64,000 bases of DNA, taken from positions 102,284 through 166,283 of the forward strand of contig NZ_BEYR01000009.1 of NCBI RefSeq assembly GCF_002933815.1, given 5' to 3'. Below the pieces are notes generated by a model. That model did no database searches, was not told the origin of the DNA, and was given only the letters and a program-made list of their open reading frames with translations. The stretch's first letter is position 1; each line of letters begins with the position of its first letter. Of the stretch, positions 54,501-63,383 are shown piece after piece. Both the position numbers and the translations under genes were made by a program. This DNA comes from Sphingobacterium sp. HMA12. Lineage in GTDB: Bacteria > Bacteroidota > Bacteroidia > Sphingobacteriales > Sphingobacteriaceae.

Positions 54501-54707
54501 TATTCTTTAATTTATAATCGGTGAAATGAATTGTTAAAGCTGATACAACAAAAGTCTAATGGATTTTAATCATCGATCAAGATACGCTATCAATCCATAA
54601 ATAATAATTTGTATGAACTATTCCATACTTGATCTAAATATCGTAAATCTGTTTGGAAAGATATTTATATTTACCTAAAAGATTTAAAAAATCATCAACC
54701 AATAATT

Positions 54708-55205
54708 ATGAGCTTAAAAACATTAATCAGCAAAAGCGTACAGTACAACAACTGGGTCATTAATAAGTATATTGATTGGCTAAGTACCAAGTCGGAAGAA
54801 CAGCTTAACCAAGAAGTCCCCTCCAGCTTTCCAACGATCTTAAAAACATTGAACCATATCTGGCAGACACAGGAGTATTGGTGGAGTCATATTTCAGAAC
54901 GTAATGATTTTGATTTTGAAAAAACATTCAGTAAAAAAGAAGATATTTTCAGCGCTATTAGAGAGAGCTCAAAAAAGCTTCAGGGTTATGTAGAAGGTCT
55001 TTCGGAAAAGGATTTAGAAAAAAATGTAAAAGTTGAATCGCCTTGGTTCCAATGTAATTTTTCAGTGTATGAATATATTCAGCATCTGATTATCCACGGA
55101 ACTTATCATCGCGGACAGATCGTCACCATAGGCCGAAATATCGGACTAACAGATGCGCCAATGACGGATTACAATTTTTGGAATATCTATAAAGACCAAA
55201 AATAA
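54708..55205 (+). CDS. DinB family protein
   Basis: A 165-residue four-helix-bundle protein of the DinB superfamily. It has the usual N-terminal helix (YNNWVINKYIDWLSTKSEEQLNQEV), a middle NHIWQTQEYWWSHIS with a first metal-ligand His, and HLIIHGTYHRGQIVTIGRNIG with the second and third His. DinB-like proteins are metal-dependent and often act as thiol transferases or in stress response, but this one has no assigned reaction. It precedes the AlkD-like gene by 17 bases. Confidence 0.88.
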   Translation: MSLKTLISKSVQYNNWVINKYIDWLSTKSEEQLNQEVPSSFPTILKTLNHIWQTQEYWWSHISERNDFDFEKTFSKKEDIFSAIRESSKKLQGYVEGLSEKDLEKNVKVESPWFQCNFSVYEYIQHLIIHGTYHRGQIVTIGRNIGLTDAPMTDYNFWNIYKDQK

Positions 55206-55222
55206 AGAAAGAGGTTACCGCG

Positions 55223-55942
55223 ATGGAAAAAATCACAAGTAAGGTCCGCGTCAGAGAAATTCTAGCGCAGGCTAAGCTGGGCTGGAAACAGCAGGGACTG
55301 AATACACTTCTTATAGGTATACAGGAGGGACTTTTGAAAAAGAAAGTCAGTTTTCCACTTCTGGAATATGCCGCAAAGGAAATTGTAACTTGGATACCCG
55401 AAAATGACCAGACAATTTTTATCGATGCCCTGGTCGCTACCGATGAAATGGGAAGTTATGTCATGGCGGGGATGGTCCTGCAGCTGCAGCTCCCCTTAAT
55501 GCTGGAGCAGTCGATCCTGAAGGCATGTGGGTATATGGTAATAGGAGGCCAATGGCATATCTGTGACATCGTAGGTGAACGCGTACTTGGACATGCTCTC
55601 CTTACTTTTCCGGAAAAAACAACCTCATTATTGGAGCAGCTTGCTAGACATCCGGATAAATGGGTTGTGCGCTCGGTCGGTGTCGCCATACATTATGCGG
55701 TAAAAAAAGGCCTTGCACCGGAATTTGCTGAAACTATGTTCAAACTGCTGCTTTCACTATCCGGCGCAACGGATTTCCATATCAAAAAGGGAATCGGTTG
55801 GGGCGCTAAAACCATCGCCAAGTTCCACCCTACAATCATAGCTCGTCATATGGATTCGATTGAATCGTCAGAAACCAGGCAGTGGTTTCGAACAAAAGTT
55901 ACCAGAGGTCTGAATCGGAACAGGATAGCTAAGTCATTATAG
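55223..55942 (+). CDS. HEAT-repeat protein, AlkD-like DNA glycosylase candidate
   Basis: A 239-residue all-helical protein of HEAT-like repeats: ILAQAKLGWKQQGLNTLLIGIQEGLLKKKVS, FPLLEYAAKEIVTWIPEN, ILKACGYMVIGGQWHICDIVGERV, and HPDKWVVRSVGVAIHYAVKKG. This resembles the AlkC/AlkD superfamily, which excises alkylated purines, as well as generic HEAT repeats. The Trp and Asp residues needed for AlkD activity were not confirmed. It follows the DinB gene by 17 bases and probably shares its transcript. Confidence 0.72.
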   Translation: MEKITSKVRVREILAQAKLGWKQQGLNTLLIGIQEGLLKKKVSFPLLEYAAKEIVTWIPENDQTIFIDALVATDEMGSYVMAGMVLQLQLPLMLEQSILKACGYMVIGGQWHICDIVGERVLGHALLTFPEKTTSLLEQLARHPDKWVVRSVGVAIHYAVKKGLAPEFAETMFKLLLSLSGATDFHIKKGIGWGAKTIAKFHPTIIARHMDSIESSETRQWFRTKVTRGLNRNRIAKSL

Positions 55943-56244
55943 ATAGCGCTGAGAAAGTCCAAGAAATAGACAAACGAATATAACTCTTTAAAAGACCCAT
56001 ACAGATTAGAGAGAAGATCTTAACATGTAAAAACAGCCACAGGTTTAAAAATTGTAGGCTTAAAATGAGACAGTGAGAGGAATAACTGTATTTTTAAATG
56101 CGGTCTAATAGGTAACGTTGCCGCTAGGAATAGAATATTTGAAATGATACCGCGGAAAGATAGGTACGGAATTATAAAAGCATACGGCTAACCGACTTTG
56201 CTCAGTAGCCCTATGCTTTTATAGGCTAGAAATGATATGTGCAG
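55943..56244. other. Gap between AlkD-like gene and CoA-transferase gene
   Basis: About 300 bases without a convincing ORF, between convergent genes. A hairpin at 56174-56222 near the right end is the only structure noted. Confidence 0.6.
56174..56222 (-). terminator. Terminator after CoA-transferase gene
   Basis: ATAAAAGCATA-C-GGCTA pairs with TAGCC-C-TATGCTTTTAT (one mismatch) around a loop of about 15 bases. It lies about 22 bases past the stop codon at 56245. Confidence 0.65.
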
Positions 56245-57738
56245 CTAGTCTTTTTTCATGGTTCCTGTTTCTCGCAAATTGATATGCCAGCTGAAAGCCT
56301 CCTCTAATAAATGTGGGGTATGGCCTCCTCTTTCGCAGGCACGATTGTAATAATCCAACAGTTGTGCTTTGTAATCCGGATGTACACAATTTTCAATAAT
56401 AACTTTCGCACGTTCACGGGGGGCCAACCCGCGTAGATCAGCCAAACCGTAATCTGTCACCAAAATATCAACATCATGTTCCGTATGATCTACATGGGAT
56501 ACCATCGGAACTATATGGGAAATTGCATCGCCCTTGGAAGCCGCCTGTGTGACGAAAATACTTAAGTAGGCATTCCGGGCAAAATCTCCAGATCCACCTA
56601 TACCGTTCATAATGTTGGTGCCTGAAGTATGCGTGGAGTTTACATTGCCGTATATATCAAATTCTATCGCTGTATTGATCGCAATGATACCCAAACGTTT
56701 GATCAATCCCGGTGTGTTGGAGATGTTCTGAGGGCGTAAAACTATCTTGTCCCGATATTTGTCCAAATGATCAAATACACGGGAGTAACATTCTTCTGAT
56801 ACGGTAATGGAAGAGGCTGACGCAAAATCCAATTTACCCGCATCAATTAAATCAAATGTGCTATCTTGCAATACCTCTGAAAACATCGTTAAATTATGGA
56901 ATTTACTATGGATAAAGCCAGTAAGTACCGCATTGGCTACTTTTCCGATCCCCGCCTGCAATGGCATCAAACTCTCGGATAGATGCCCTAATTCAACCTC
57001 ATTTTCAAAAAATGCTAATATATGTTTCGCTATTGCTGTTGTTTTGGCATCTGGTTCGGCAATATCAGCCGGACTATCAAGTTCATTTGTAAAAACAATA
57101 CCCACAATCTTGCCGGGATCCAATGGGATTGTCTTTCGACCGATTTTATTTTCAGGCGCTACAATAGGGATAACATTACGACGTGGATAGTCTTCGGCCT
57201 GGTAGATATCATGTATTCCTTTGATAGTAGTCGGAATAGCCGTATTAACTTCTAGAATAACCTGTTTAGCCAATGCAGCAAAGGTTGCTGAATTGCCTAC
57301 TGAGGTTGTTGGAACGATACTGCCATCTGATTCGATCGCTGCGACTTCCAAAACGGCGATATCGACTTGCGGCAGATTCTTATTGTGCAACAGTTCAGCA
57401 GTCTCGCTTAAATGCTGGTCAATAAAAAGTACATCCCCAGCATTGATCTTATTGCGGAGGGTACGATCTACCTGAAATGGCATCCGTTTGGACAGGGCTC
57501 CGGCCTCCGCCAATTTACCATCTGTACCATGACCTAAGGAAGCACCTGTAATCAACGTTATTTTCAAAGGATCCTCTTTGGCCCTTTCCGCCAAAGCCGG
57601 TAATACGGCTTTACTATCGCCAGCTTTGGTAAAACCGCTTGACCCAACGACCATACCGTCCTGAAATAATTTCGCAGCTTCGGCAGCTGTAATAACCTTA
57701 TCGTGTAAGCTCTGAATTTTTATCCTTTCGTAAGCCAT
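56245..57738 (-). CDS. Acetyl-CoA hydrolase/succinyl-CoA:acetate CoA-transferase family protein
   Basis: A 497-residue enzyme of the class I CoA-transferase (acetyl-CoA hydrolase/transferase) family. It begins ITAAEAAKLFQDGMVVGSSGFTKAGD, has the conserved EVAAIESDGSIVPTTSVGNS, and the C-terminal GIGGSGDFARNAYLSIFVTQAASKGD. In Bacteroidota these enzymes swap CoA between succinyl-CoA and acetate or propionate, linking acetate formation to the TCA cycle. It is the sole gene on its strand here; sucD lies about 3.3 kb away on the plus strand. Confidence 0.9.
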   Translation of the reverse strand: MAYERIKIQSLHDKVITAAEAAKLFQDGMVVGSSGFTKAGDSKAVLPALAERAKEDPLKITLITGASLGHGTDGKLAEAGALSKRMPFQVDRTLRNKINAGDVLFIDQHLSETAELLHNKNLPQVDIAVLEVAAIESDGSIVPTTSVGNSATFAALAKQVILEVNTAIPTTIKGIHDIYQAEDYPRRNVIPIVAPENKIGRKTIPLDPGKIVGIVFTNELDSPADIAEPDAKTTAIAKHILAFFENEVELGHLSESLMPLQAGIGKVANAVLTGFIHSKFHNLTMFSEVLQDSTFDLIDAGKLDFASASSITVSEECYSRVFDHLDKYRDKIVLRPQNISNTPGLIKRLGIIAINTAIEFDIYGNVNSTHTSGTNIMNGIGGSGDFARNAYLSIFVTQAASKGDAISHIVPMVSHVDHTEHDVDILVTDYGLADLRGLAPRERAKVIIENCVHPDYKAQLLDYYNRACERGGHTPHLLEEAFSWHINLRETGTMKKD

Positions 57739-58172
57739 ATCCTTATGATTTTATTTATGTACGCTATTTATGTAAACTTAAGAAATTGAAACCTATTTAC
57801 ATTCGCTATTGTAAAAGATATTAGACCCGGTGTACATTTCTCAAACAGACAATTTTAGCGTTTTTTTCTACAGTGAATTTATTACCATTCGACACAAAAT
57901 TATTCAATGGAGACGAAACAACAATAAACAACTGTATATCAGTAAAATAAACGAAAATATAGTTTTAATTATTTTCTAAAAATAAGAGACTAAATTTATA
58001 TCAAACTGATTTTCAATAAATTAAAAACAATAAATTTAAATTATAGTAAGTAAACACTAACTCGCCAGTGTTTTATTTGCAATTTTATTGTAAGCATACA
58101 CTCACTTTACACGCAAAAAGGTCAGGTCTAGTAAAAAAGTCTTACCTTTGCAACGTAGTTTTATAGGAAAAA
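57739..58172. other. Divergent gap before the AraC-family gene
   Basis: About 430 bases of AT-rich DNA carrying the promoters of the CoA-transferase (minus) and AraC-family (plus) genes. A TACCTTTG box lies at 58143-58150, 22 bases before the AraC ATG. No ORF or clear operator was found. Confidence 0.55.
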
Positions 58173-59006
58173 ATGAACACAAAAGATACAACGAGCGATG
58201 CAAAATATGTCAACCGCTATTACATGACCGAGGTTGACTCATTTGAAGATAGCATTTATTGTCACCATGCCATCATAGCGGAGAACCATATCACTGAGCA
58301 CTGTCATGATAAGGATCAATTTTTATACACTGAGGGCGGTGTCGTTTTTATAAAAACGGATGAAAAATCATATTTTTTGCCAGCTCGGCACTATCTTTGG
58401 ATTCCTGCCGGTGTAAAACATAGTATCCATCCGAGTACCCCGGAAGTTGTGATGCGTAATCTATATTTTCCAAAGACGAACAGTGATACTGCATTCTACA
58501 GTAAAATGGGAATCTATCCGGTAAACGATCTGCTGATTGAATTGATTATGTTTACCAACCGTTGGAATGGCAATATATTTCCCGTCGAAGAACCAAAATA
58601 TAGTTTAGCGACTGCATTTAAGCTTATCCTGCCTGAGTTGTCCTTGCACGAACTTCCGCTGGCATTGCCCTATCCAAGCCACCAAAAATTAAAAGATATC
58701 GTTACTTACCTGGAGGAAAATATTGAAGAAAATGTGAGTTTCAAAAAGCTTGCAAGCCTATTTAATATCAGCGAACGTACATTGGCCAGATTGTTTCAGA
58801 AGGAACTAAACATGTCTTTTATTCAATATTATACGATCCTCAGAATGTTAACTGCTCTTAAATTGTTACTGGATGAAAAACTAAGTGTCAACGAGGTGGC
58901 GTTGAAAGTCGGTTATAACAGTTTACCTACATTTAGCAATACATTCAATAAGGTCGTAGGTATTCGTCCCAGCGAGTATGTCAAACAAAAAGAATTGCTT
59001 ATTTAA
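58173..59006 (+). CDS. AraC-family transcriptional regulator
   Basis: A 277-residue regulator: an N-terminal cupin-like domain (residues about 30-110, with HCHDKDQFLYTEGGVVFIKTDEKSYFLPARHYLWIPAGVKH) and a C-terminal AraC helix-turn-helix pair (about 175-275: VSFKKLASLFNISERTLARLFQKE and LSVNEVALKVGYNSLPTFSNTFNKVVGIRPSEY). Such proteins sense small molecules. The DUF1080 gene is 39 bases downstream, with a dyad sequence between, and is a plausible target. Confidence 0.92.
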   Translation: MNTKDTTSDAKYVNRYYMTEVDSFEDSIYCHHAIIAENHITEHCHDKDQFLYTEGGVVFIKTDEKSYFLPARHYLWIPAGVKHSIHPSTPEVVMRNLYFPKTNSDTAFYSKMGIYPVNDLLIELIMFTNRWNGNIFPVEEPKYSLATAFKLILPELSLHELPLALPYPSHQKLKDIVTYLEENIEENVSFKKLASLFNISERTLARLFQKELNMSFIQYYTILRMLTALKLLLDEKLSVNEVALKVGYNSLPTFSNTFNKVVGIRPSEYVKQKELLI

Positions 59007-59014
59007 AAATGTTT

Positions 59015-59045
59015 ACCTAAATTAGGTCAATAAACCTAATTCAGG
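59015..59045. promoter_or_regulatory. ACCTAA dyad cluster before the DUF1080 gene
   Basis: ACCTAA-A-TTAGGT (59015-59027) is a perfect palindrome, and a related ACCTAATTCAGG follows at 59034-59045, ending at the ATG. The repeats could be operator half-sites, or simply a hairpin controlling the next gene. Function is an inference. Confidence 0.35.
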
Positions 59046-59897
59046 ATGAAATTCAAACATATTATCTATGGTGCTGGAATTTTATTACTCAGTACTTCCG
59101 TATTTGGCAATTCTCAAGACAAAAAACCCAAACCCATTCAATTGTTCAATGGGAAAGATTTAAAAAACTGGACTCCTAAAATCCGAAACCATAAGGTCGG
59201 AGATAACTATAAAAATACATTCCGTGTCGAAGATGGTTTGTTGAAAGTCAGATATGATGGCTACGATAGCTTCAATTTTCAATACGGCCATTTATTCTAC
59301 AATAAAGAATTTTCAGCTTATTTATTACGTGTCACTTATCGTTTTGTGGGCGAACAGGCCCCCGGTGGTGAAGGCTGGGCCTGGCGCAATAGCGGCGCCA
59401 TGCTACATGGACAAGATCCCAAAACGATGGGTGTGGACCAGGATTTTCCGATATCTATCGAAGGTCAGCTCTTGGGTGGTAATGGCAAGGACGAACGCAC
59501 AACAAGCAATCTGTGTACACCAGGGACCAATGTCGTCATCGATAACAAACTCTTTACGCCGCACTGTATCAGCTCGACATCAAAAACTTATGCTGGCGAT
59601 CAATGGGTAACAGCGGATTTCCTAGTATTAGGAGATTCACTTGTACAACATATCATTGAAGATAAGGTAGTATTACAATATACCAAGCCTCAAATAGGAG
59701 GTGGCAATGTAACAGATTTTGACCCTGGCGTAAAAAAAGATGGACAACTATTAAAAAAAGGAAGCATCTCACTTCAGAGTGAAAGTCATCCGATCGATTT
59801 CAAAAAGGTGGAACTATATGATCTGGAACCTTATATGAAAGACCCCAATAAACTGAAAAAAGTCATCGCTGAATTGTTGCCCAATTTAAAACAATAA
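59046..59897 (+). CDS. DUF1080 (3-keto-disaccharide hydrolase-like) exported protein
   Basis: A 283-residue protein with signal peptide MKFKHIIYGAGILLLSTSVFG. The remainder is the DUF1080 domain: IQLFNGKDLKNWTPK, FRVEDGLLKVRYDGYDSFNFQYGHL, and RNSGAMLHGQDPKTMG. Recent work connects some DUF1080 proteins with cleavage of 3-keto-glycosides; others are uncharacterised. It lies 39 bases after the AraC-type regulator, so co-expression or control by it is likely. A terminator follows at 59921. Confidence 0.87.
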   Translation: MKFKHIIYGAGILLLSTSVFGNSQDKKPKPIQLFNGKDLKNWTPKIRNHKVGDNYKNTFRVEDGLLKVRYDGYDSFNFQYGHLFYNKEFSAYLLRVTYRFVGEQAPGGEGWAWRNSGAMLHGQDPKTMGVDQDFPISIEGQLLGGNGKDERTTSNLCTPGTNVVIDNKLFTPHCISSTSKTYAGDQWVTADFLVLGDSLVQHIIEDKVVLQYTKPQIGGGNVTDFDPGVKKDGQLLKKGSISLQSESHPIDFKKVELYDLEPYMKDPNKLKKVIAELLPNLKQ

Positions 59898-59920
59898 TTC
59901 AGTGAGAATAACATAAAATA

Positions 59921-59950
59921 AAAAAAGCATCAGTACTCTGATGCTTTTTT
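59921..59950 (+). terminator. Terminator after DUF1080 gene
   Basis: AAAAAAGCATCAG pairs perfectly with CTGATGCTTTTTT around a 4-base loop, 24 bases after the stop codon. Confidence 0.9.
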
Positions 59951-60043
59951 TATTACTATTCGCCTGGAAAGAGAAATCCAAAGTATATAACATAAAGAAA
60001 AGGGATACAGCGAGCTGCACCCCTCAATATCTATACATAAAGC

Positions 60044-60298
60044 TTATGCTAAACCGTTAACGAATTTAGTTAACTTAGATTTATTGTTAGAAGCTTTTTT
60101 CTTGTGGATCACATTTTTCTTTGCCAAACGATCAAGCATAGAAATTACGCGTGGTAACAATGTTTTTGCTTCCTCTGCAGAAGTTGTATGACGTAATTTT
60201 TTGATTGCGTTACGCGTAGTTTTTGCTTGGTAACGGTTTCTTAAACGTTTAGTAGCGTTTGCTCTAATTCTTTTGATCGCTGATTTATGATTTGCCAT
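60044..60298 (-). CDS. rpsT: 30S ribosomal protein S20
   Basis: An 84-residue basic protein: MANHKSAIKRIRANATKRLRNRYQAKTTR at the start and KKNVIHKKKASNNKSKLTKFVN at the end match bacterial S20, which binds 16S rRNA and helps assemble the 30S subunit. Full length, single gene on the minus strand. The start codon lies 113 bases from the divergent SpoU gene. Confidence 0.97.
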   Translation of the reverse strand: MANHKSAIKRIRANATKRLRNRYQAKTTRNAIKKLRHTTSAEEAKTLLPRVISMLDRLAKKNVIHKKKASNNKSKLTKFVNGLA

Positions 60299-60399
60299 TT
60301 TTTTTAGCTAATTTTTATTCAATTTTTTCTTGTAATTCGGACTGCAAAAATAACACCTTATTTTCAATATTCAAAATCTATTTTGTTTTTTAGGTTTAG

Positions 60400-60407
60400 T
60401 ATATTTG
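60400..60407 (+). promoter_or_regulatory. -7 box directly in front of the SpoU-type gene
   Basis: TATATTTG matches TAnnTTTG and ends five bases before the A of the ATG at 60412, so the transcript could start at or next to the start codon. Confidence 0.5.
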
Positions 60408-60411
60408 CGGC

Positions 60412-60945
60412 ATGCAAAAATTATCGATGGATGAACTTCAACGTACAGATGTTGAATCGTTTAAAAAACAAGAAAAAACGCCTATCGCAATCGTTTTGGA
60501 CAATGTTCGCAGTATGCACAATGTAGGCTCTGCCTTCCGCACAGCGGACGGATTTGCTATTGAAAAAATATATTTATGTGGCATTACCGGAACGCCGCCG
60601 CACCGAGAAATCGAAAAAACTGCTTTGGGAGCAACACAATCTGTCTCTTGGGAATACCATAAAGAAACGACCGAAATCGTAGCACAGCTAAAAATGGAAG
60701 GTTATACAATCATTGCTATTGAACAAGCCGATGATAGTGTCATGTTACATCAATTTGAACCAAGGTCCGATAAAAAATATGCTTTAATTTTTGGAAATGA
60801 GGTCAATGGTGTCGATGAAGAGGTCATGGAAAAGATCGATACTTGTATCGAAATCCCTCAATATGGGACCAAGCATTCACTTAACGTATCTGTCGCAATT
60901 GGCATTATCCTTTGGGATTTTATCCAAAAACGCAATCTGAACTAA
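60412..60945 (+). CDS. TrmH/SpoU-family RNA methyltransferase
   Basis: A 177-residue SPOUT methyltransferase. The three SpoU motifs are visible: IAIVLDNVRSMHNVGSAFRT (1), ALIFGNEVNGVDEEVMEKID (2), and CIEIPQYGTKHSLNVSVAIGIILWDF (3), which form the knotted SAM site. Members methylate ribose 2'-O in tRNA or rRNA; which position is not deducible. It lacks an N-terminal substrate-binding extension. sucD follows after about 90 bases. Confidence 0.93.
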   Translation: MQKLSMDELQRTDVESFKKQEKTPIAIVLDNVRSMHNVGSAFRTADGFAIEKIYLCGITGTPPHREIEKTALGATQSVSWEYHKETTEIVAQLKMEGYTIIAIEQADDSVMLHQFEPRSDKKYALIFGNEVNGVDEEVMEKIDTCIEIPQYGTKHSLNVSVAIGIILWDFIQKRNLN

Positions 60946-61006
60946 AAATTTATCAATAAAGGTCATATTCCTATCCACATTGCTTCCATTTTAGAAAGCA
61001 AAATAG

Positions 61007-61014
61007 TAGATTTG
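61007..61014 (+). promoter_or_regulatory. -7 box before sucD
   Basis: TAGATTTG matches TAnnTTTG and lies 21 bases before the chosen ATG. It supports sucD having its own promoter and starting at 61036. Confidence 0.5.
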
Positions 61015-61035
61015 TGTGCAAAATTTAAAGAAGAA

Positions 61036-61908
61036 ATGAGTGTATTAGTTAATAAAGATTCAAAAGTAATCGTTCAAGGTTTCACTGGAAACGAAGGTAC
61101 TTACCATGCTACTCAAATGATTGAGTACGGAACAAATGTAGTTGGTGGTGTGACTCCTGGTAAAGGTGGTCAACAACACTTAGACCGTCCTGTATTCAAC
61201 ACTGTTCAAGATGCAGTAGACGCTACAGGAGCTAATGTTTCTATTATCTTTGTACCTCCAGCATTTGCTGCAGATGCAATCATGGAAGCTGCCGCTGCGG
61301 GTATCGAAGTGATTGTATGTATTACTGAGGGTATCCCTACGAAAGACATGATCCAGGTAAAATCTTACTTGAGCGACAAAAAATCTCGTTTGATCGGTCC
61401 AAACTGCCCTGGTATCATCACTGCAGGTGAAGCTAAAATCGGTATTATGCCAGGATTTATCTTCAAAAAAGGTAACGTGGGTGTTGTTTCTAAATCAGGA
61501 ACTTTAACTTATGAAGCAGTAGATCAAACTGTAAAAGCTGGATTAGGAATCACGACAGCTATCGGAATCGGTGGTGACCCTATCATCGGTACAACAACTA
61601 AAGAAGCTGTTGAATTATTAATGAACGACCCAGAAACTGAAGCTATCATCATGATCGGTGAGATCGGTGGTGGAATGGAAGCTGAAGCTGCACGTTGGAT
61701 CAAAGAACATGGCACTAAACCTGTTGTAGGCTTTATCGCTGGTCAAACAGCGCCTCCGGGACGCCGTATGGGCCACGCTGGTGCAATCGTTGGTGGTGCG
61801 GATGATACTGCTGCTGCAAAAATGAAAATCATGCGTGAGTGTGGTATCCGTGTAGTTGAATCTCCAGCTGAAATTGGAAAAGCAATAGCAGAAGAGTTGG
61901 CTAAATAA
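61036..61908 (+). CDS. sucD: Succinyl-CoA synthetase alpha subunit
   Basis: A 290-residue subunit beginning MSVLVNKDSKVIVQGFTGNEGTYHATQM. CoA-binding GGVTPGKGGQ and NVSIIFVPPAFAADAI, then GPNCPGIITAGEAKIGIMPG, and the active-site phosphohistidine in RRMGHAGAIVGG (about His247) are present. With SucB it forms succinate and ATP (or GTP) from succinyl-CoA in the TCA cycle. sucB is not in the window. The start at 61036 is chosen over the TTG-led frame from 61012. Confidence 0.96.
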   Translation: MSVLVNKDSKVIVQGFTGNEGTYHATQMIEYGTNVVGGVTPGKGGQQHLDRPVFNTVQDAVDATGANVSIIFVPPAFAADAIMEAAAAGIEVIVCITEGIPTKDMIQVKSYLSDKKSRLIGPNCPGIITAGEAKIGIMPGFIFKKGNVGVVSKSGTLTYEAVDQTVKAGLGITTAIGIGGDPIIGTTTKEAVELLMNDPETEAIIMIGEIGGGMEAEAARWIKEHGTKPVVGFIAGQTAPPGRRMGHAGAIVGGADDTAAAKMKIMRECGIRVVESPAEIGKAIAEELAK

Positions 61909-61920
61909 TTAGTCAGTTAA

Positions 61921-61970
61921 ACATATAAAAATAAAGGGGATCAATTTTGATCCCCTTTATTTTTATATGT
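61921..61970. terminator. Bidirectional terminator between sucD and DinB gene
   Basis: A perfect inverted repeat with 23-bp arms (core AAAGGGGATCA and its complement) and a 4-base loop. Both arms end in A/T-rich stretches, so it can stop transcripts from the two convergent genes. Confidence 0.9.
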
Positions 61971-61985
61971 TGTATCCAAATGACA

Positions 61986-62489
61986 CTATAGGCTGGGCAT
62001 CGGTTCATCTGCGGAAGGCCCATATATACCGGGCACTGCAATACCAAGTAATCGTAAATATACAGTCAGCTGACCGCGATGGTGAACGATATGGTTGTTA
62101 ACAATAAAACGTATAGCACCAGCGCGCGGTAAACGTGCTATTTCATACTCTCCAGCTTTCAATACCCAATCCTTCATCCAATCTTCTTCAGCTATATTCT
62201 CTATGGCGGATTTGTTCGTTTCCAATCCTTCTGAAAGAATCAATTTCAGTTCTTCTACGGAAGATACCTTAAGTGGATGATAATCTACCTTAAAATCAAA
62301 TACATTCTTCGGTATCGCTTTGGACACCCAACCATGCAACTCCACAACATGGGCTGCGAGCTCCCCTAGGCTCATAGATTTTTCATGCGGTCGCCAATCC
62401 AGTTGTTCATCTGGTATCCGATCTAAAATACGTCTGGTATTTTTTGTTTCGTGATCCAGTTCGATCAAATAGCTTTTTTTGATACTCAT
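61986..62489 (-). CDS. DinB family protein
   Basis: A 167-residue helical bundle. LLIELDHETKNTRRIL-type start, the middle LGELAAHVVELHGWVS, and NNHIVHHRGQLTVYLRLLG near the end supply the three metal-ligand His positions. It ends IYGPSADEPM, a motif shared with many DinB-like proteins. The enzymatic role is unknown. It is 9 bases after the DUF4886 gene on the same strand, so probably the second gene of a pair. Confidence 0.88.
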   Translation of the reverse strand: MSIKKSYLIELDHETKNTRRILDRIPDEQLDWRPHEKSMSLGELAAHVVELHGWVSKAIPKNVFDFKVDYHPLKVSSVEELKLILSEGLETNKSAIENIAEEDWMKDWVLKAGEYEIARLPRAGAIRFIVNNHIVHHRGQLTVYLRLLGIAVPGIYGPSADEPMPSL

Positions 62490-62498
62490 ATAAATATA

Positions 62499-63383
62499 TT
62501 ATTTCATTAATTGAAAATCCTCCAATACTGTGATTCCATAAGGAGATTCCACTGCTTGATGCGCGGCCTCTCGTGCTATCTGCCCTTCAATAGAGGTTAC
62601 TTTAAGCGGTAAAAATGTATTATTGATAACGTTTTCTTTAAATAGTGCCTCATACCAGGTACAAGCCGCCACAAAGCGTCCATAATCTAAGTTGAGATGA
62701 TAACCATCCCTTGTGAATTGATCGCCTAAATAACTTGACCTTGCATTTTGTATAGCTGTTCCCGAAGGCACCAATACATCAAAATTACCCCAATTAAAGA
62801 CTTCCTGAGAAGTTTTGGCGATTGCCGTATACATCACATTCTGATTACGGTTATAGCGGACAAAGCCTTCATGCGTCGAACCATTTTGATAAGCCCAGGT
62901 TTGATGCAATATATAGCCTGTTTGCTGATACTTCACATGCTTTGTGACATAATCATACAAAAGTGGTAGATCCTTTGCATAGGAGTCATAATCGCCCGAC
63001 AGCGGGCTTGCTTGCTGGAAACTGATATAATCCCAAGCTTCGTCAACTAAAGCCGCTGAAAGTCGTTCGTTTGTCTTCTCCGACATTTGACCATCCAGAT
63101 TGATCTTCCGGTAACGATAGGCAGGTTTATCCTCTTTTGCATTGTTTACATGTAGGCTTAATGGTGCGCCACCAATATAGAGGTTACCAATTACGATTTT
63201 TTTCTTTCCGGCTTTGGCTAATTCATAAAGGTTCTGCTCGATCGCATCCTCTGAAAAACTGTTTCCAATGGCCAATATCCGTAAAACACCATCATCCAAC
63301 GATTGTTCTTGTGCATTTAATCTGTTGCTGCTAAGAAAAAATAGTAATAAAATACTAAGTAAGGATATCTGTCTCGCTTTCAT
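62499..63383 (-). CDS. DUF4886 domain protein, SGNH-hydrolase-like
   Basis: A 294-residue exported protein (signal peptide ISLLSILLLFFLSSNRLNAQ). DUF4886 features include LRILAIGNSFSEDAIEQNL, the serine of GNSFS being the likely nucleophile, and DGYHLNLDYGRFVAACTWYEALF near the C-terminus, supplying Asp and His. This architecture is SGNH/GDSL-like and often occurs near polysaccharide loci. A carbohydrate esterase role is plausible but not shown. It precedes the DinB gene by 9 bases. Confidence 0.85.
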   Translation of the reverse strand: MKARQISLLSILLLFFLSSNRLNAQEQSLDDGVLRILAIGNSFSEDAIEQNLYELAKAGKKKIVIGNLYIGGAPLSLHVNNAKEDKPAYRYRKINLDGQMSEKTNERLSAALVDEAWDYISFQQASPLSGDYDSYAKDLPLLYDYVTKHVKYQQTGYILHQTWAYQNGSTHEGFVRYNRNQNVMYTAIAKTSQEVFNWGNFDVLVPSGTAIQNARSSYLGDQFTRDGYHLNLDYGRFVAACTWYEALFKENVINNTFLPLKVTSIEGQIAREAAHQAVESPYGITVLEDFQLMK

